NCBI RefSeq assembly: GCF_000614205.1
Contig: NZ_BAKN01000013.1
Coordinates: forward strand, 1-64,000
Length of the DNA stretch: 64,000 nt
Direction: 5' to 3'
Source of the DNA: Hoylesella saccharolytica JCM 17484
GTDB lineage: Bacteria > Bacteroidota > Bacteroidia > Bacteroidales > Bacteroidaceae
Shown here: positions 8,920-15,606 of the stretch, piece after piece
Numbering within the stretch: position 1 is the first letter of the stretch
Layout: every line of letters starts with the position of its first letter
Translations under genes and position numbers: made by a program
The notes under the pieces: generated by a model
What the model saw: only the letters and a program-made list of their open reading frames with translations
What the model was told of the DNA's origin: nothing
Databases searched by the model: none

Positions 8920-9160
8920 GGACTTTTTAGGGATACATGATTTTGTTCCGACAATTCTCACAGAGTGTACGTTGTTCAAAAAAGGAGAACTCCGTGTAGA
9001 AGTTCCCCATTTGAAAATGTTATCCAAAAGTAAAGTTATGGATTTACTCATTGATGCGGAAATGCCATTTAGTGAGTTTGGAGCCTACTACGAGCATTTG
9101 CAAGCGATGAAAGGGTTTGACGAATTGGTAAAAATCTCAGGACATACATTGAAGAAGTAA
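8858..9160 (+). CDS. Unknown passenger protein overlapping the HicB-like gene
   Basis: A 100-residue frame starting inside the 3' end of the HicB-like gene. Residues about 20 to 100 (from RIVEDFLGIHDFVP to KISGHTLKK) have normal soluble-protein composition; the first 18 or so (rich in His, Thr) look like read-through of the overlap, so the true start may be later or the protein may be the second half of a +1-shifted fusion with its neighbour. No family is recognised. It ends two bases before the stop of the convergent small membrane gene. Confidence 0.5.
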   Translation: MLNSHHQETHTPTSFHTRIVEDFLGIHDFVPTILTECTLFKKGELRVEVPHLKMLSKSKVMDLLIDAEMPFSEFGAYYEHLQAMKGFDELVKISGHTLKK

Positions 9161-9161
9161 T

Positions 9162-9284
9162 TTACTTTTTCTTTTTACCGCTTGATGCAAGAAGGATTAT
9201 CCCCACCACCGCAGCACATATCCAACCTACTGGGCCGAAAAACAAAAGGACGATAAACAATATCGCAATGAGACAACCTTTCAT
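9162..9284 (-). CDS. Small membrane protein, 40 residues
   Basis: A short frame reading MKGCLIAILFIVLLFFGPVG, then WICAAVVGIILL and a Lys-rich tail (SSGKKKK). It has two hydrophobic stretches split by Gly-Pro-Val-Gly-Trp and a positive C-terminus, so probably a hairpin or single-pass inner-membrane peptide. Its ATG overlaps the TGA of the upstream secreted-protein gene by 4 bases, which strongly supports translation. Size and charge resemble small membrane-stress or toxin-like peptides, but nothing more can be said from sequence. Confidence 0.65.
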   Translation of the reverse strand: MKGCLIAILFIVLLFFGPVGWICAAVVGIILLASSGKKKK

Positions 9285-9781
9285 AGTTTAACGGTATGAT
9301 AGTTAATTATAGCGGTAGAGTAATATGGGGTTTCTCTTATGTCCATAATCTGACAGCCAAATGTTCTTAGCTTTAGATTGACTTGATATATTTCCCCAAA
9401 TTGGTCTTTCTTAGGGGCGTACATCCCACGGCGTTGAGCCTCTTTATCTGTCTTTGGGTAGCCGTTTAATCGAGTAAAACCTATCCAATAAGCGAGGTAG
9501 TACCTCGTGCCGAATTTCACGGAGATAAGTTTACCGTCGGATTCACAGTAGAAACACCTTATTGCCGTTATCTCGTTGTCATAGGTGTTTTCCACTTCAT
9601 ACACGATAAAGCCTTCTTCTTCGCCAACGGGACTACCAACGGATTGTTCAAATTGTTCTTGGTTTACTTTCCCGATAAACTTTATCATGTTATCAGGTGT
9701 AAGGTCAAACTTGTTTTGCCCTAATGCCATCAATGAGATGAATAGGAAAATCGTTCCTAAGATAAGTTTTCTTGTTTCCAT
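9281..9781 (-). CDS. Secreted hypothetical protein carried by the transposon
   Basis: The METRKLILGTIFLF start at 9781 gives a typical signal peptide (cleavage near MALGQ), so I reject the longer frame to 9871, which adds 30 basic residues with no hydrophobic segment. The mature 145 residues contain two Cys in a CFYCES pattern and a late GCQIM; no family is recognised. It is the first gene of a two-gene leftward unit with the 40-residue membrane protein. Its putative promoter lies about 260 bases upstream, behind a highly structured leader. Confidence 0.7.
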   Translation of the reverse strand: METRKLILGTIFLFISLMALGQNKFDLTPDNMIKFIGKVNQEQFEQSVGSPVGEEEGFIVYEVENTYDNEITAIRCFYCESDGKLISVKFGTRYYLAYWIGFTRLNGYPKTDKEAQRRGMYAPKKDQFGEIYQVNLKLRTFGCQIMDIRETPYYSTAIINYHTVKL

Positions 9782-9865
9782 TCTACATTTTATTTTAGTT
9801 AGACAATAATCTGTAAAACGGCAACGGTATGAACGAGAACGGGTAAACGAAAACGAAGAACCACT

Positions 9866-10006
9866 GCCCAACGTCGTTATGGCCTACCACAGCAACTTAC
9901 CCATAGGAGCGGTTCTACGTCTATGACGCAGGACACACTTCACCCATTGGGTAAGTTGATTATCAGCCTTTATGGTCTTGTTGTGGTAGTTCGACGACGA
10001 TTAGGC
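9866..10006 (-). promoter_or_regulatory. Nested inverted repeats in a long leader (candidate structured RNA)
   Basis: Three arm pairs are nested: CGTCGT (9872-9877) with ACGACG (9994-9999); CTACCACA (9884-9891) with TGTGGTAG (9982-9989); CAACTTACCCAT (9893-9904) with ATTGGGTAAGTTG (9946-9958, one bulge). The left side is nearly continuous; the right side has a 23-base insertion, and a 41-base loop closes it. Read on the minus strand, the outer ends are GCCTAAT and GTTGGGC, close to the RYYYAAC/GTTRRRY boxes of integron attC sites, and the next gene follows 85 bases later. A structured 5' leader is the simpler reading. Confidence 0.5.
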
Positions 10007-10012
10007 TGTATG

Positions 10013-10053
10013 TCCGAATAGAGTGCAAGCACTCAAATTCGGTTGCAAAAGTA
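10013..10053 (-). promoter_or_regulatory. Putative leftward promoter and 5'-end hairpin
   Basis: On the minus strand TACTTTTG (10053-10046) matches TAnnTTTG; a weak TTGG lies 19 bases upstream. Transcription would start near 10040, at a hairpin in which CCGAAT/ATTCGG and AGTGC/GCACT pair (10013-10041). The transcript would then enter the nested repeats and reach the secreted-protein start at 9781. Confidence 0.45.
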
Positions 10054-10093
10054 GTTATTTTAATTCAAATAACCAATCAAACATCTTGTAATT

Positions 10094-10399
10094 ATGAGAC
10101 AATCAATAAAAAACAGAATCCGTTATTTTGTTACTTTTAATAGAGTGACTAATTTTGTAGCAAAATTATTTGGTATGATAAGTGACTTCAAAAACGGAGA
10201 ATATGTGTGTCTGAAACACGATAAGACTAAGAAATTCTATGTCGTGTCAAACATAATAGCTGAAGGTGAAATCCAGTTAGGGTATTTTAGTGACAACACC
10301 CATCGCATTGAAGAAGATGCTTATATTGAACCTTCAAAATTAGAGTACTCCGTTGAAGAAGTGTATCGGCGATACGATGAACTTAAAGGTGTCTTTTAG
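10094..10399 (+). CDS. Hypothetical protein at the transposon right end
   Basis: A 101-residue basic-then-acidic protein, divergent from the leftward passenger pair. Residues about 30-75 (FKNGEYVCLKHDKTKKFYVV, then GEIQLGYFSDNTHRIEEDAY) look like a small beta barrel of the kind seen in YodC/DUF2158-like proteins. The resemblance is weak and no function follows. It ends 25 bases before the inner part of the right inverted repeat, so it is cargo of the element. Confidence 0.6.
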   Translation: MRQSIKNRIRYFVTFNRVTNFVAKLFGMISDFKNGEYVCLKHDKTKKFYVVSNIIAEGEIQLGYFSDNTHRIEEDAYIEPSKLEYSVEEVYRRYDELKGVF

Positions 10400-10458
10400 T
10401 ACGATTTGGATACTTCAAATGAAAATCTTACATTTGGTGTAAATAGTATATAATTACG

Positions 10459-10466
10459 ATTTGTAA
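10459..10466. repeat. Right target-site duplication, ATTTGTAA
   Basis: Exact copy of 7348-7355 directly outside the right inverted repeat. Removing the element and one copy would join the GH51 stop to TTAGTTGTTTTG. Confidence 0.8.
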
Positions 10467-10524
10467 TTAGTTGTTTTGAAGGATAATCTCTAATCTTTAG
10501 TTTTAGTTTCTAATTACGAAAAAC

Positions 10525-10566
10525 GGGTTACAAATAAGCCTTTATCGGCTGTTTGTAACCCATTTT
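10525..10566. terminator. Strong hairpin with T-run
   Basis: GGGTTACAAA (10525-10534) pairs with TTTGTAACCC (10552-10561), with inner AGCC/GGCT, followed by ATTTTT on the plus strand. It lies just outside the transposon and probably served the GH51 gene before the insertion; it could also act on the minus strand for the thiamin operon. Confidence 0.75.
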
Positions 10567-10655
10567 TGTTAAGCGATGCCGCTCTTCTCACTTATTGTGA
10601 GAGAAATAATCCGTTTTCCGATTTTACTCTTATCCAACTACTCGAATTCTTTTTT

Positions 10656-11258
10656 CTAAGGAAAATTCTGCTGATTAGCAGCCATCTGTTGCCACTTTTT
10701 CCATCCTAGTATAGCGATGATGACGTATAATGCGTAAAGGCCAGCCTTGAAAGGGATTCCTTTATAGATATAAAGCACTGTACAAACCACGTCTACTACT
10801 ATCCAGAAGAGCCATTGTTGTACGTATTTGCGTGCTAAGGCCCACAATCCCACAAAACTTAACGCGTTGGTGAAGGCGTCGAGTAGGGGTACATTACTGT
10901 CGGTGAAGCGTACTAAAATGTAATAGGTGACACCCCATGCAGCGATAAAAAAAAGGGCGGTAGGCAGATATAGTTGTTTGGGCATGTGTGTGATGGGAAG
11001 TTGTCCATTGGTGTGTTGCCCTCGTTTACGTCCGAATTTCCACACGGCATAACCGTACATGGCTGCTAACGTGTAATAAACTGCCATTCCGGCATCGCCA
11101 TAAAGTCCGTGTTGCCAATACAGCCAGACGTCAAGAGCCGGCATGATAATGCCCACCAACCACAGGGCAATGCTGGCTCTGTATTCAAGATAAATATAGA
11201 GCAGCCCGAGAACGGTTGTGAAGAGGTCGAGCCCATGTAGGGTGAGAAAGGTTATCAT
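10656..11258 (-). CDS. pnuT: PnuC-family transporter, probably thiamin (PnuT)
   Basis: A 200-residue inner-membrane protein with about seven hydrophobic segments and the PnuC-family pattern of aromatic residues in membrane helices (VWLYWQHGLYGDAGMAVYY, QWLFWIVVDVV). PnuC itself moves nicotinamide riboside, but the gene sits 50 bases downstream of a TonB receptor behind a TPP riboswitch. In Bacteroidetes this arrangement marks the PnuT branch, which takes up thiamin. The assignment to thiamin rests on that context. Confidence 0.88.
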   Translation of the reverse strand: MITFLTLHGLDLFTTVLGLLYIYLEYRASIALWLVGIIMPALDVWLYWQHGLYGDAGMAVYYTLAAMYGYAVWKFGRKRGQHTNGQLPITHMPKQLYLPTALFFIAAWGVTYYILVRFTDSNVPLLDAFTNALSFVGLWALARKYVQQWLFWIVVDVVCTVLYIYKGIPFKAGLYALYVIIAILGWKKWQQMAANQQNFP

Positions 11259-11308
11259 CAGCGGTTGAGTATCAATCGTTTATTAATTTATGTATCAGAT
11301 GGGCATCT

Positions 11309-13594
11309 TCAGAAATTGAGTGACAATCGAGCCATAAGGTGGAAAGGTGCGGCGGGTGAAAACCCTGCAGCTTCTTGGTCATGTGGAGCCCATGTATTTA
11401 CGGCAATAATCTTTCCGTGGTCGTTACGATATTGTGCGGCAATCCACCCGTTGGTGTCATACAGTGCGCCAAAGATATTGTAGAATGTCAAGCCGAAACT
11501 GGCGTCTTTTAATCCCACTCGTTTTAGTGAGAAGTTGTAGGCCAAATCGACATCAGTGGTGAAGTGTTCTTTCAGCATCATTGTGTCGTAAGTTGTATTA
11601 CTATGCTCGTCTTTGGTCATCATCTCGCGTAATCCGGTGTTGGTGAGGTATTGTTCGCCCACAAACCGACTGATGAGTGCGGCTTGAAGACCTTTATATC
11701 GGAAGGTAAAGATGTTGTTGAACATTGCATTAGGCGAAAATGCAAGTGGACTTTCTCCGCGTATCACCTCTACAGTTGTCATGTCTTCAAGATTAACAGT
11801 AACATCTTTCACACGGTTTCTGGACAGTGTTGCGTTGGCATCCCATCTGAACCATTCTACAGGCATCCATGCCGCTATTAGTTCCACACCGGCTCTATAG
11901 CTTCGGGGGAAGTTGCGCGTTACGGCTTTATCAAGTTTTATTTCTCCCGTCGGCACCAGTTGGTCTTTGTAATTCATATAATAGAAATTTACTCCGGCGC
12001 TGAAGTGTTTGTTACGATATTCATAGCCTGCCTCAAGATCGTTCAGGCGTTCGGCTCGAGGCATTTCTATCTGTGCATCGATGTTATGTTCAAAGTTTGT
12101 ACGCACGGGTTCGCGATGAGTGATTGCATAACTGGCGTAAAGGCGATGGGAGGTCGACAGTTCGTAGTTCACACCGAATTTAGGATTGAAAAATTTAAAA
12201 GTCTGGTTGACATCGTAGCTAAACTTTCGTTTGGCTGAAGATGCGTCGGCAGGACCCGTCATTTGGATATGTACATACCGATATTGTAGATCAGCAAAAG
12301 CGCTCACTCCCTTTGTAAACTCGTAAGTAGCTTTGGTATAAACGTTCCCATCTACCTTTTTTGTCTTGTTATCGTAATAAAGGTGCTGAGGCTTCAGCTC
12401 ATCCACAGGTTTCTTTACCCATGTTACATAACCATAGTGATCGCCGTCGTATTTGTTCCAGCCGCCGCCCAACGTGGCAAAGAGGTTGTGCTGATTATTG
12501 TAGTTAACTGATGCTACCGCACCGTAAAAGTCGTTGCTGAGCCACTTTTGTCGCACCAAAGAACTTTTGGCTTTGGTTGCCGCCTCATCGAGTCCATAGT
12601 CGGCCAGCTTTTTTTTAGCTTTATACTGCTCGTAAAAACCCTTTCCATTGGTATAATGTATTGCTAGGTTGAGGTTCCACTGTTTGCTGAGAAGCTGGTT
12701 AAGCAACAATTGATAATGTTGTTGATGATAATTATCATTTTGGTCGCGATAATACTGCTGATTGCCGGCGGCATCATCTTCCATTCGTCCGCAGGGATTG
12801 TATGTACGGCCATACAACTGTTGATCGTATTTTGATGCATAATCCCATGCCATATAGGTCTGTTGCTGCCCGTTAAAGGTAATAAATTTCACCGAGGTGG
12901 TTTCTCCTAGATAGCCTGCCTGCAAGAAATAAGAGTTGAGGTTGGATGCAGCGCGATCAATATATCCTTTCGAACCGATGTTTGACAGTCTGCCTTGAAT
13001 CCCCCAATGTCCGCCTAGAAGTCCGGTTCCGAATCGCAGCGTTTCCTTGTGCGAAGCATACGAACCACCGGCCATATCAAACGCTACAAATGGAGTACTC
13101 CCGATGCTCTCGGTCTGCATATTCACCGTTGCGCCGAATGCGCCTGCTCCGTTAGTCGAGGTACCCGCCCCACGCTGTATTTGAATGCTGTTAAGGCTTG
13201 ATGCAAAGTCGCCCATGTTTACCCAGTATACCTGACTGCTTTCGGCATCGTTTACCGGTATGCCATTGGTGGTGATGTTAATTCGTGAGGCATCTGTACC
13301 TCGAATCCGCAACGAGGTGTATCCGATACCGTTGCCTGCATCAGTTGTAACTACTACTGAGGGCGTTTGCAACAGCAAAAAGGGGATGTCGCGTCCCGTA
13401 TTTTGTTGCCGAAGAACCTCACCGCTAATGTTGGTAAAAGCTATTGGCGTTTTTTTTGCGGCACGGGTAGAAACCACTTGTACCGTTTCAAGTTGATAAC
13501 TGTGCAGCGTGTCGGCCAACTCTTGTTTTGGTCCTGCTGCATTTGCTACTGTTGCTGCTAAGAGCGTTACAGTAAGAATAATTGTTTTTTTCAT
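11309..13594 (-). CDS. TonB-dependent receptor, probable thiamin outer-membrane transporter
   Basis: A 761-residue outer-membrane receptor with signal peptide (cleavage near ANAA), TonB-box-like ETVQVVSTR near residue 36, plug domain (about 45-165, with RIRGTDASRINITTNGIPVN) and a 22-strand barrel ending in a C-terminal Phe (LMARLSLNF). No carboxypeptidase-like N-terminal domain is present, unlike SusC. The TPP riboswitch immediately upstream and pnuT downstream indicate thiamin or a thiamin phosphate as substrate, repressed when TPP is abundant. Substrate is inferred from this context. Confidence 0.9.
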   Translation of the reverse strand: MKKTIILTVTLLAATVANAAGPKQELADTLHSYQLETVQVVSTRAAKKTPIAFTNISGEVLRQQNTGRDIPFLLLQTPSVVVTTDAGNGIGYTSLRIRGTDASRINITTNGIPVNDAESSQVYWVNMGDFASSLNSIQIQRGAGTSTNGAGAFGATVNMQTESIGSTPFVAFDMAGGSYASHKETLRFGTGLLGGHWGIQGRLSNIGSKGYIDRAASNLNSYFLQAGYLGETTSVKFITFNGQQQTYMAWDYASKYDQQLYGRTYNPCGRMEDDAAGNQQYYRDQNDNYHQQHYQLLLNQLLSKQWNLNLAIHYTNGKGFYEQYKAKKKLADYGLDEAATKAKSSLVRQKWLSNDFYGAVASVNYNNQHNLFATLGGGWNKYDGDHYGYVTWVKKPVDELKPQHLYYDNKTKKVDGNVYTKATYEFTKGVSAFADLQYRYVHIQMTGPADASSAKRKFSYDVNQTFKFFNPKFGVNYELSTSHRLYASYAITHREPVRTNFEHNIDAQIEMPRAERLNDLEAGYEYRNKHFSAGVNFYYMNYKDQLVPTGEIKLDKAVTRNFPRSYRAGVELIAAWMPVEWFRWDANATLSRNRVKDVTVNLEDMTTVEVIRGESPLAFSPNAMFNNIFTFRYKGLQAALISRFVGEQYLTNTGLREMMTKDEHSNTTYDTMMLKEHFTTDVDLAYNFSLKRVGLKDASFGLTFYNIFGALYDTNGWIAAQYRNDHGKIIAVNTWAPHDQEAAGFSPAAPFHLMARLSLNF

Positions 13595-13636
13595 TTTTTC
13601 CTTTTGAATGAAAAGACATACAAAAGGGGCATTTCC

Positions 13637-13720
13637 TTCTTTTAATTCCTACGCCGGCATTATCCGGATCAGGTCAGAGGGTTTCATCTCAGCCCGAAAC
13701 CTCGGGCACCCCTTAATTTA
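13637..13720 (-). promoter_or_regulatory. TPP riboswitch (THI element)
   Basis: On the minus strand the core reads GGGGTGCC, then GGGCTGAGATGA, ACCCTCTGACCTGATC and GGATAATGCCGGCGTAGGAA, the canonical thi-box order. The CTGAGA and GACCTGATC motifs of the pyrimidine- and pyrophosphate-sensing arms are intact, and AATTAA/TTAATT can close P1. It ends about 45 bases before the TonB-receptor start, so translational control or attenuation is possible. A TACTTTTG -7 element sits at 13746-13739, just upstream. Confidence 0.96.
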
Positions 13721-14053
13721 CGCTTTGTAAATCGTCTGCAAAAGTACAACTAATAATTCACAATCCATCATTCATCATTATTATTAATTGACCATTTTCA
13801 TGCAGCATTGCCAATTTATAATTCTTAATTAGCCATTTTTTGAAGAGTTACTGTAAAAAAGATTAGGTATAGGCCTAAATATGCCTTACATAATATTTTT
13901 CGATTAAAATAAACGGCGTCTAGATATGGTGAGAAAATTAGGAGATAATAACTCTAAGACTTGTTACCATGAGGAAAATGGAAAAATGTAACTCATTTGA
14001 TAACGGGTAAAGACAGTTTATACTTGTATAATTAGGATGGTGTAGACAGAAAA
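13721..14053. other. AT-rich intergenic spacer
   Basis: Apart from the putative -7 element TACTTTTG (minus, 13746-13739) of the thiamin operon, I see no gene or strong structure between the riboswitch and the pepT terminator. Confidence 0.5.
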
Positions 14054-14090
14054 CGCAGCAAAAGTTTATGCATTATAAGCTTTTGCTGCG
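14054..14090 (-). terminator. Terminator of pepT
   Basis: CGCAGCAAAAG (14054-14064) pairs perfectly with CTTTTGCTGCG (14080-14090); on the minus strand the stem is followed by TTTTC. It lies 22 bases beyond the pepT stop. Confidence 0.8.
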
Positions 14091-14111
14091 TTGAGAGGGA
14101 TAAAGCTAATG

Positions 14112-15341
14112 TCAGTCATTATAATCAGCGGTTATTTCGCATATCTTCGTTATAACGTCGACAGCTTTCTGCATTACTTGCACCGAAACAAACTCATAAG
14201 GTCCGTGAAAGTTAACTCCGCCAGCAAAGATGTTGGGGCAGGGTAGGCCTTTGTAGCTGAGCTGTGCTCCGTCGGTTCCGCCACGAATGGGTTTTACTTT
14301 CGGTGCAACGCCACACATCTGCATGGCACGCAATACAATATCTATTACATGCATCTTAGGGTCAATTTTCTCTTTCATGTTATAATATTGATCGTGCACT
14401 TGTGCGGTAATGGTTGAGTGGCCATACTGCTCGTTCATTTGCTGTACGCATTTGTCGAAGAAGGCTTTTCGGGTTTCAAACTTATCACGGTCGTGATCGC
14501 GGATAATGTAGTTCAGTCGGGCTTCTTCTGTAGAAGTTTGCATGCTCAGTAGGTGATAAAAACCTTCGTAGGCTTCGGTGGCTTCAGGTGTCTCATGGGC
14601 GGGCAGCAAGCTGTTAAACTCGCATGCCAATCGGTTTGCATTTATCATTTTTCCTTTTGCATAGCCTGGGTGTACGCTGATACCTTTGATAAGAACCTTT
14701 GCGGAAGCGGCGTTGAAGTTCTCAAACTCTAACTCACCCAAATCTCCACCGTCAATGGTGTAGGCCCATTCACAGCCAAACCGATCAACGTCGAAGTGGT
14801 GAGCACCTTTTCCTATCTCCTCGTCAGGATTGAAAGCAATGCGGATGTCGCCGTGTTTAATTTCGTCGTGTTGGCGCAGATAGTACATGGCTTGCACTAT
14901 TTCAGCTATTCCTGCTTTGTCGTCGGCACCTAGGAGAGTAGTCCCGTCGGTAACGATGAGGTCTTCTCCTATGTGATTTTTCAGTTCGGGAAACTTCATG
15001 GGTGAGGAAATGATACCGGGTGAGAGTTCTATGTCAGCCCCGTCGTAATTTTCTACAATTCGGGCTTTTACATCGGTTCCAGAGCAATCGGGGCTGGTGT
15101 CGTAATGCGAAATAAACCCGATGGTGGGAATATTTTTCTTTGTATTGGCTTTAAGAGTTGCGTAGATGTAACCTTTCTCATCCATTTCGACGTCACTCAA
15201 CCCCTCTCTCTCAAGTTCTTCCTTGAGATAGCGCGCAAATATTAGTTGTTTGGAAGTGCTGGGAACGGTTTCTGAGTTCTCGTCTGATTGTGTGTCAAAT
15301 TGGGTATACCGAATAAATCTCTCTGTTATGTTCATGTGCAA
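14112..15341 (-). CDS. pepT: Tripeptide aminopeptidase (peptidase T), M20B family
   Basis: Cytosolic zinc exopeptidase that releases the N-terminal residue from tripeptides. The M20 metal and catalytic signatures are visible: [11 protein letters not shown] (His and Asp near 78-80), [11 protein letters not shown] (bridging Asp), [15 protein letters not shown] (catalytic and metal Glu pair), [11 protein letters not shown] and the late [17 protein letters not shown] with a metal His in GVNFHGPYE. Length (409) is normal for PepT. The ATG two codons downstream (15335) is an equally good start. It is monocistronic, with its own terminator. Confidence 0.96.
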   Translation of the reverse strand: MHMNITERFIRYTQFDTQSDENSETVPSTSKQLIFARYLKEELEREGLSDVEMDEKGYIYATLKANTKKNIPTIGFISHYDTSPDCSGTDVKARIVENYDGADIELSPGIISSPMKFPELKNHIGEDLIVTDGTTLLGADDKAGIAEIVQAMYYLRQHDEIKHGDIRIAFNPDEEIGKGAHHFDVDRFGCEWAYTIDGGDLGELEFENFNAASAKVLIKGISVHPGYAKGKMINANRLACEFNSLLPAHETPEATEAYEGFYHLLSMQTSTEEARLNYIIRDHDRDKFETRKAFFDKCVQQMNEQYGHSTITAQVHDQYYNMKEKIDPKMHVIDIVLRAMQMCGVAPKVKPIRGGTDGAQLSYKGLPCPNIFAGGVNFHGPYEFVSVQVMQKAVDVITKICEITADYND

Positions 15342-15433
15342 AATTTAATAGTAGGAAAAGGAATATAAGAGGATAATGCTTTTGTTCGTCTAAACTATTC
15401 AAACATTTCATTTGATTATCCATTGATAAAGAG

Positions 15434-15507
15434 TGACCTCGGCGGGATTCAAACCCGCGATCTCAGGAACCGGAATCCTGCATTCTATTCAGCTGAACTA
15501 CGAGGCC
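15434..15507 (-). tRNA. tRNA-Arg (anticodon CCG)
   Basis: The minus strand folds into a 74-base cloverleaf: acceptor GGCCTCG/CGAGGTC, D-arm GTTC/GAAT, anticodon stem CAGGA/TCCTG with loop TTCCGGT (anticodon CCG), and T-arm GCGGG-TTTGAAT-CCCGC, discriminator A. CCA is not encoded. A consensus promoter lies 15 bases upstream. Confidence 0.96.
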
Positions 15508-15521
15508 CTTATTTTTGCTTG

Positions 15522-15553
15522 CAAAAGTATATAAAAAACTTGGAATCTGCAAA
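15522..15553 (-). promoter_or_regulatory. Consensus promoter of tRNA-Arg
   Basis: On the minus strand TTTG (15553-15550), a 20-base spacer and TACTTTTG (15529-15522), an exact match to the Bacteroidetes consensus. Confidence 0.8.
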
Positions 15554-15606
15554 TGAGTGGTTTCCATTTTTATTACCTTTGCAGCGTTTTATTAATAATA
15601 TAGTTT

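Larger units (their letters stand above)
7356..10458. mobile_element. IS1595-type transposon with passenger genes (3.1 kb)
   Basis: The ends are imperfect inverted repeats of about 35 bases: TAATTATATA (7358-7367 / 10447-10456) and a perfect inner CCAAATGTAAGATT (7378-7391 / 10424-10437), with a loosely matching 9-10 base middle. An 8-bp direct repeat ATTTGTAA flanks the whole unit. Inside are a disrupted ISXO2-type transposase, a HicB-like gene, an overlapping unknown gene, a leftward pair (small membrane protein plus secreted protein) and a rightward 101-residue gene. Passenger genes are known in IS1595-family elements, but I do not recognise this cargo. Because the transposase is broken, movement would need a helper copy. 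Confidence 0.8.

Noticed and set aside
9781..9871. Longer start for the secreted passenger protein
   Set aside because: The added 30 residues are Arg/Ser-rich with no signal peptide, and the ATG at 9781 gives a clean one.
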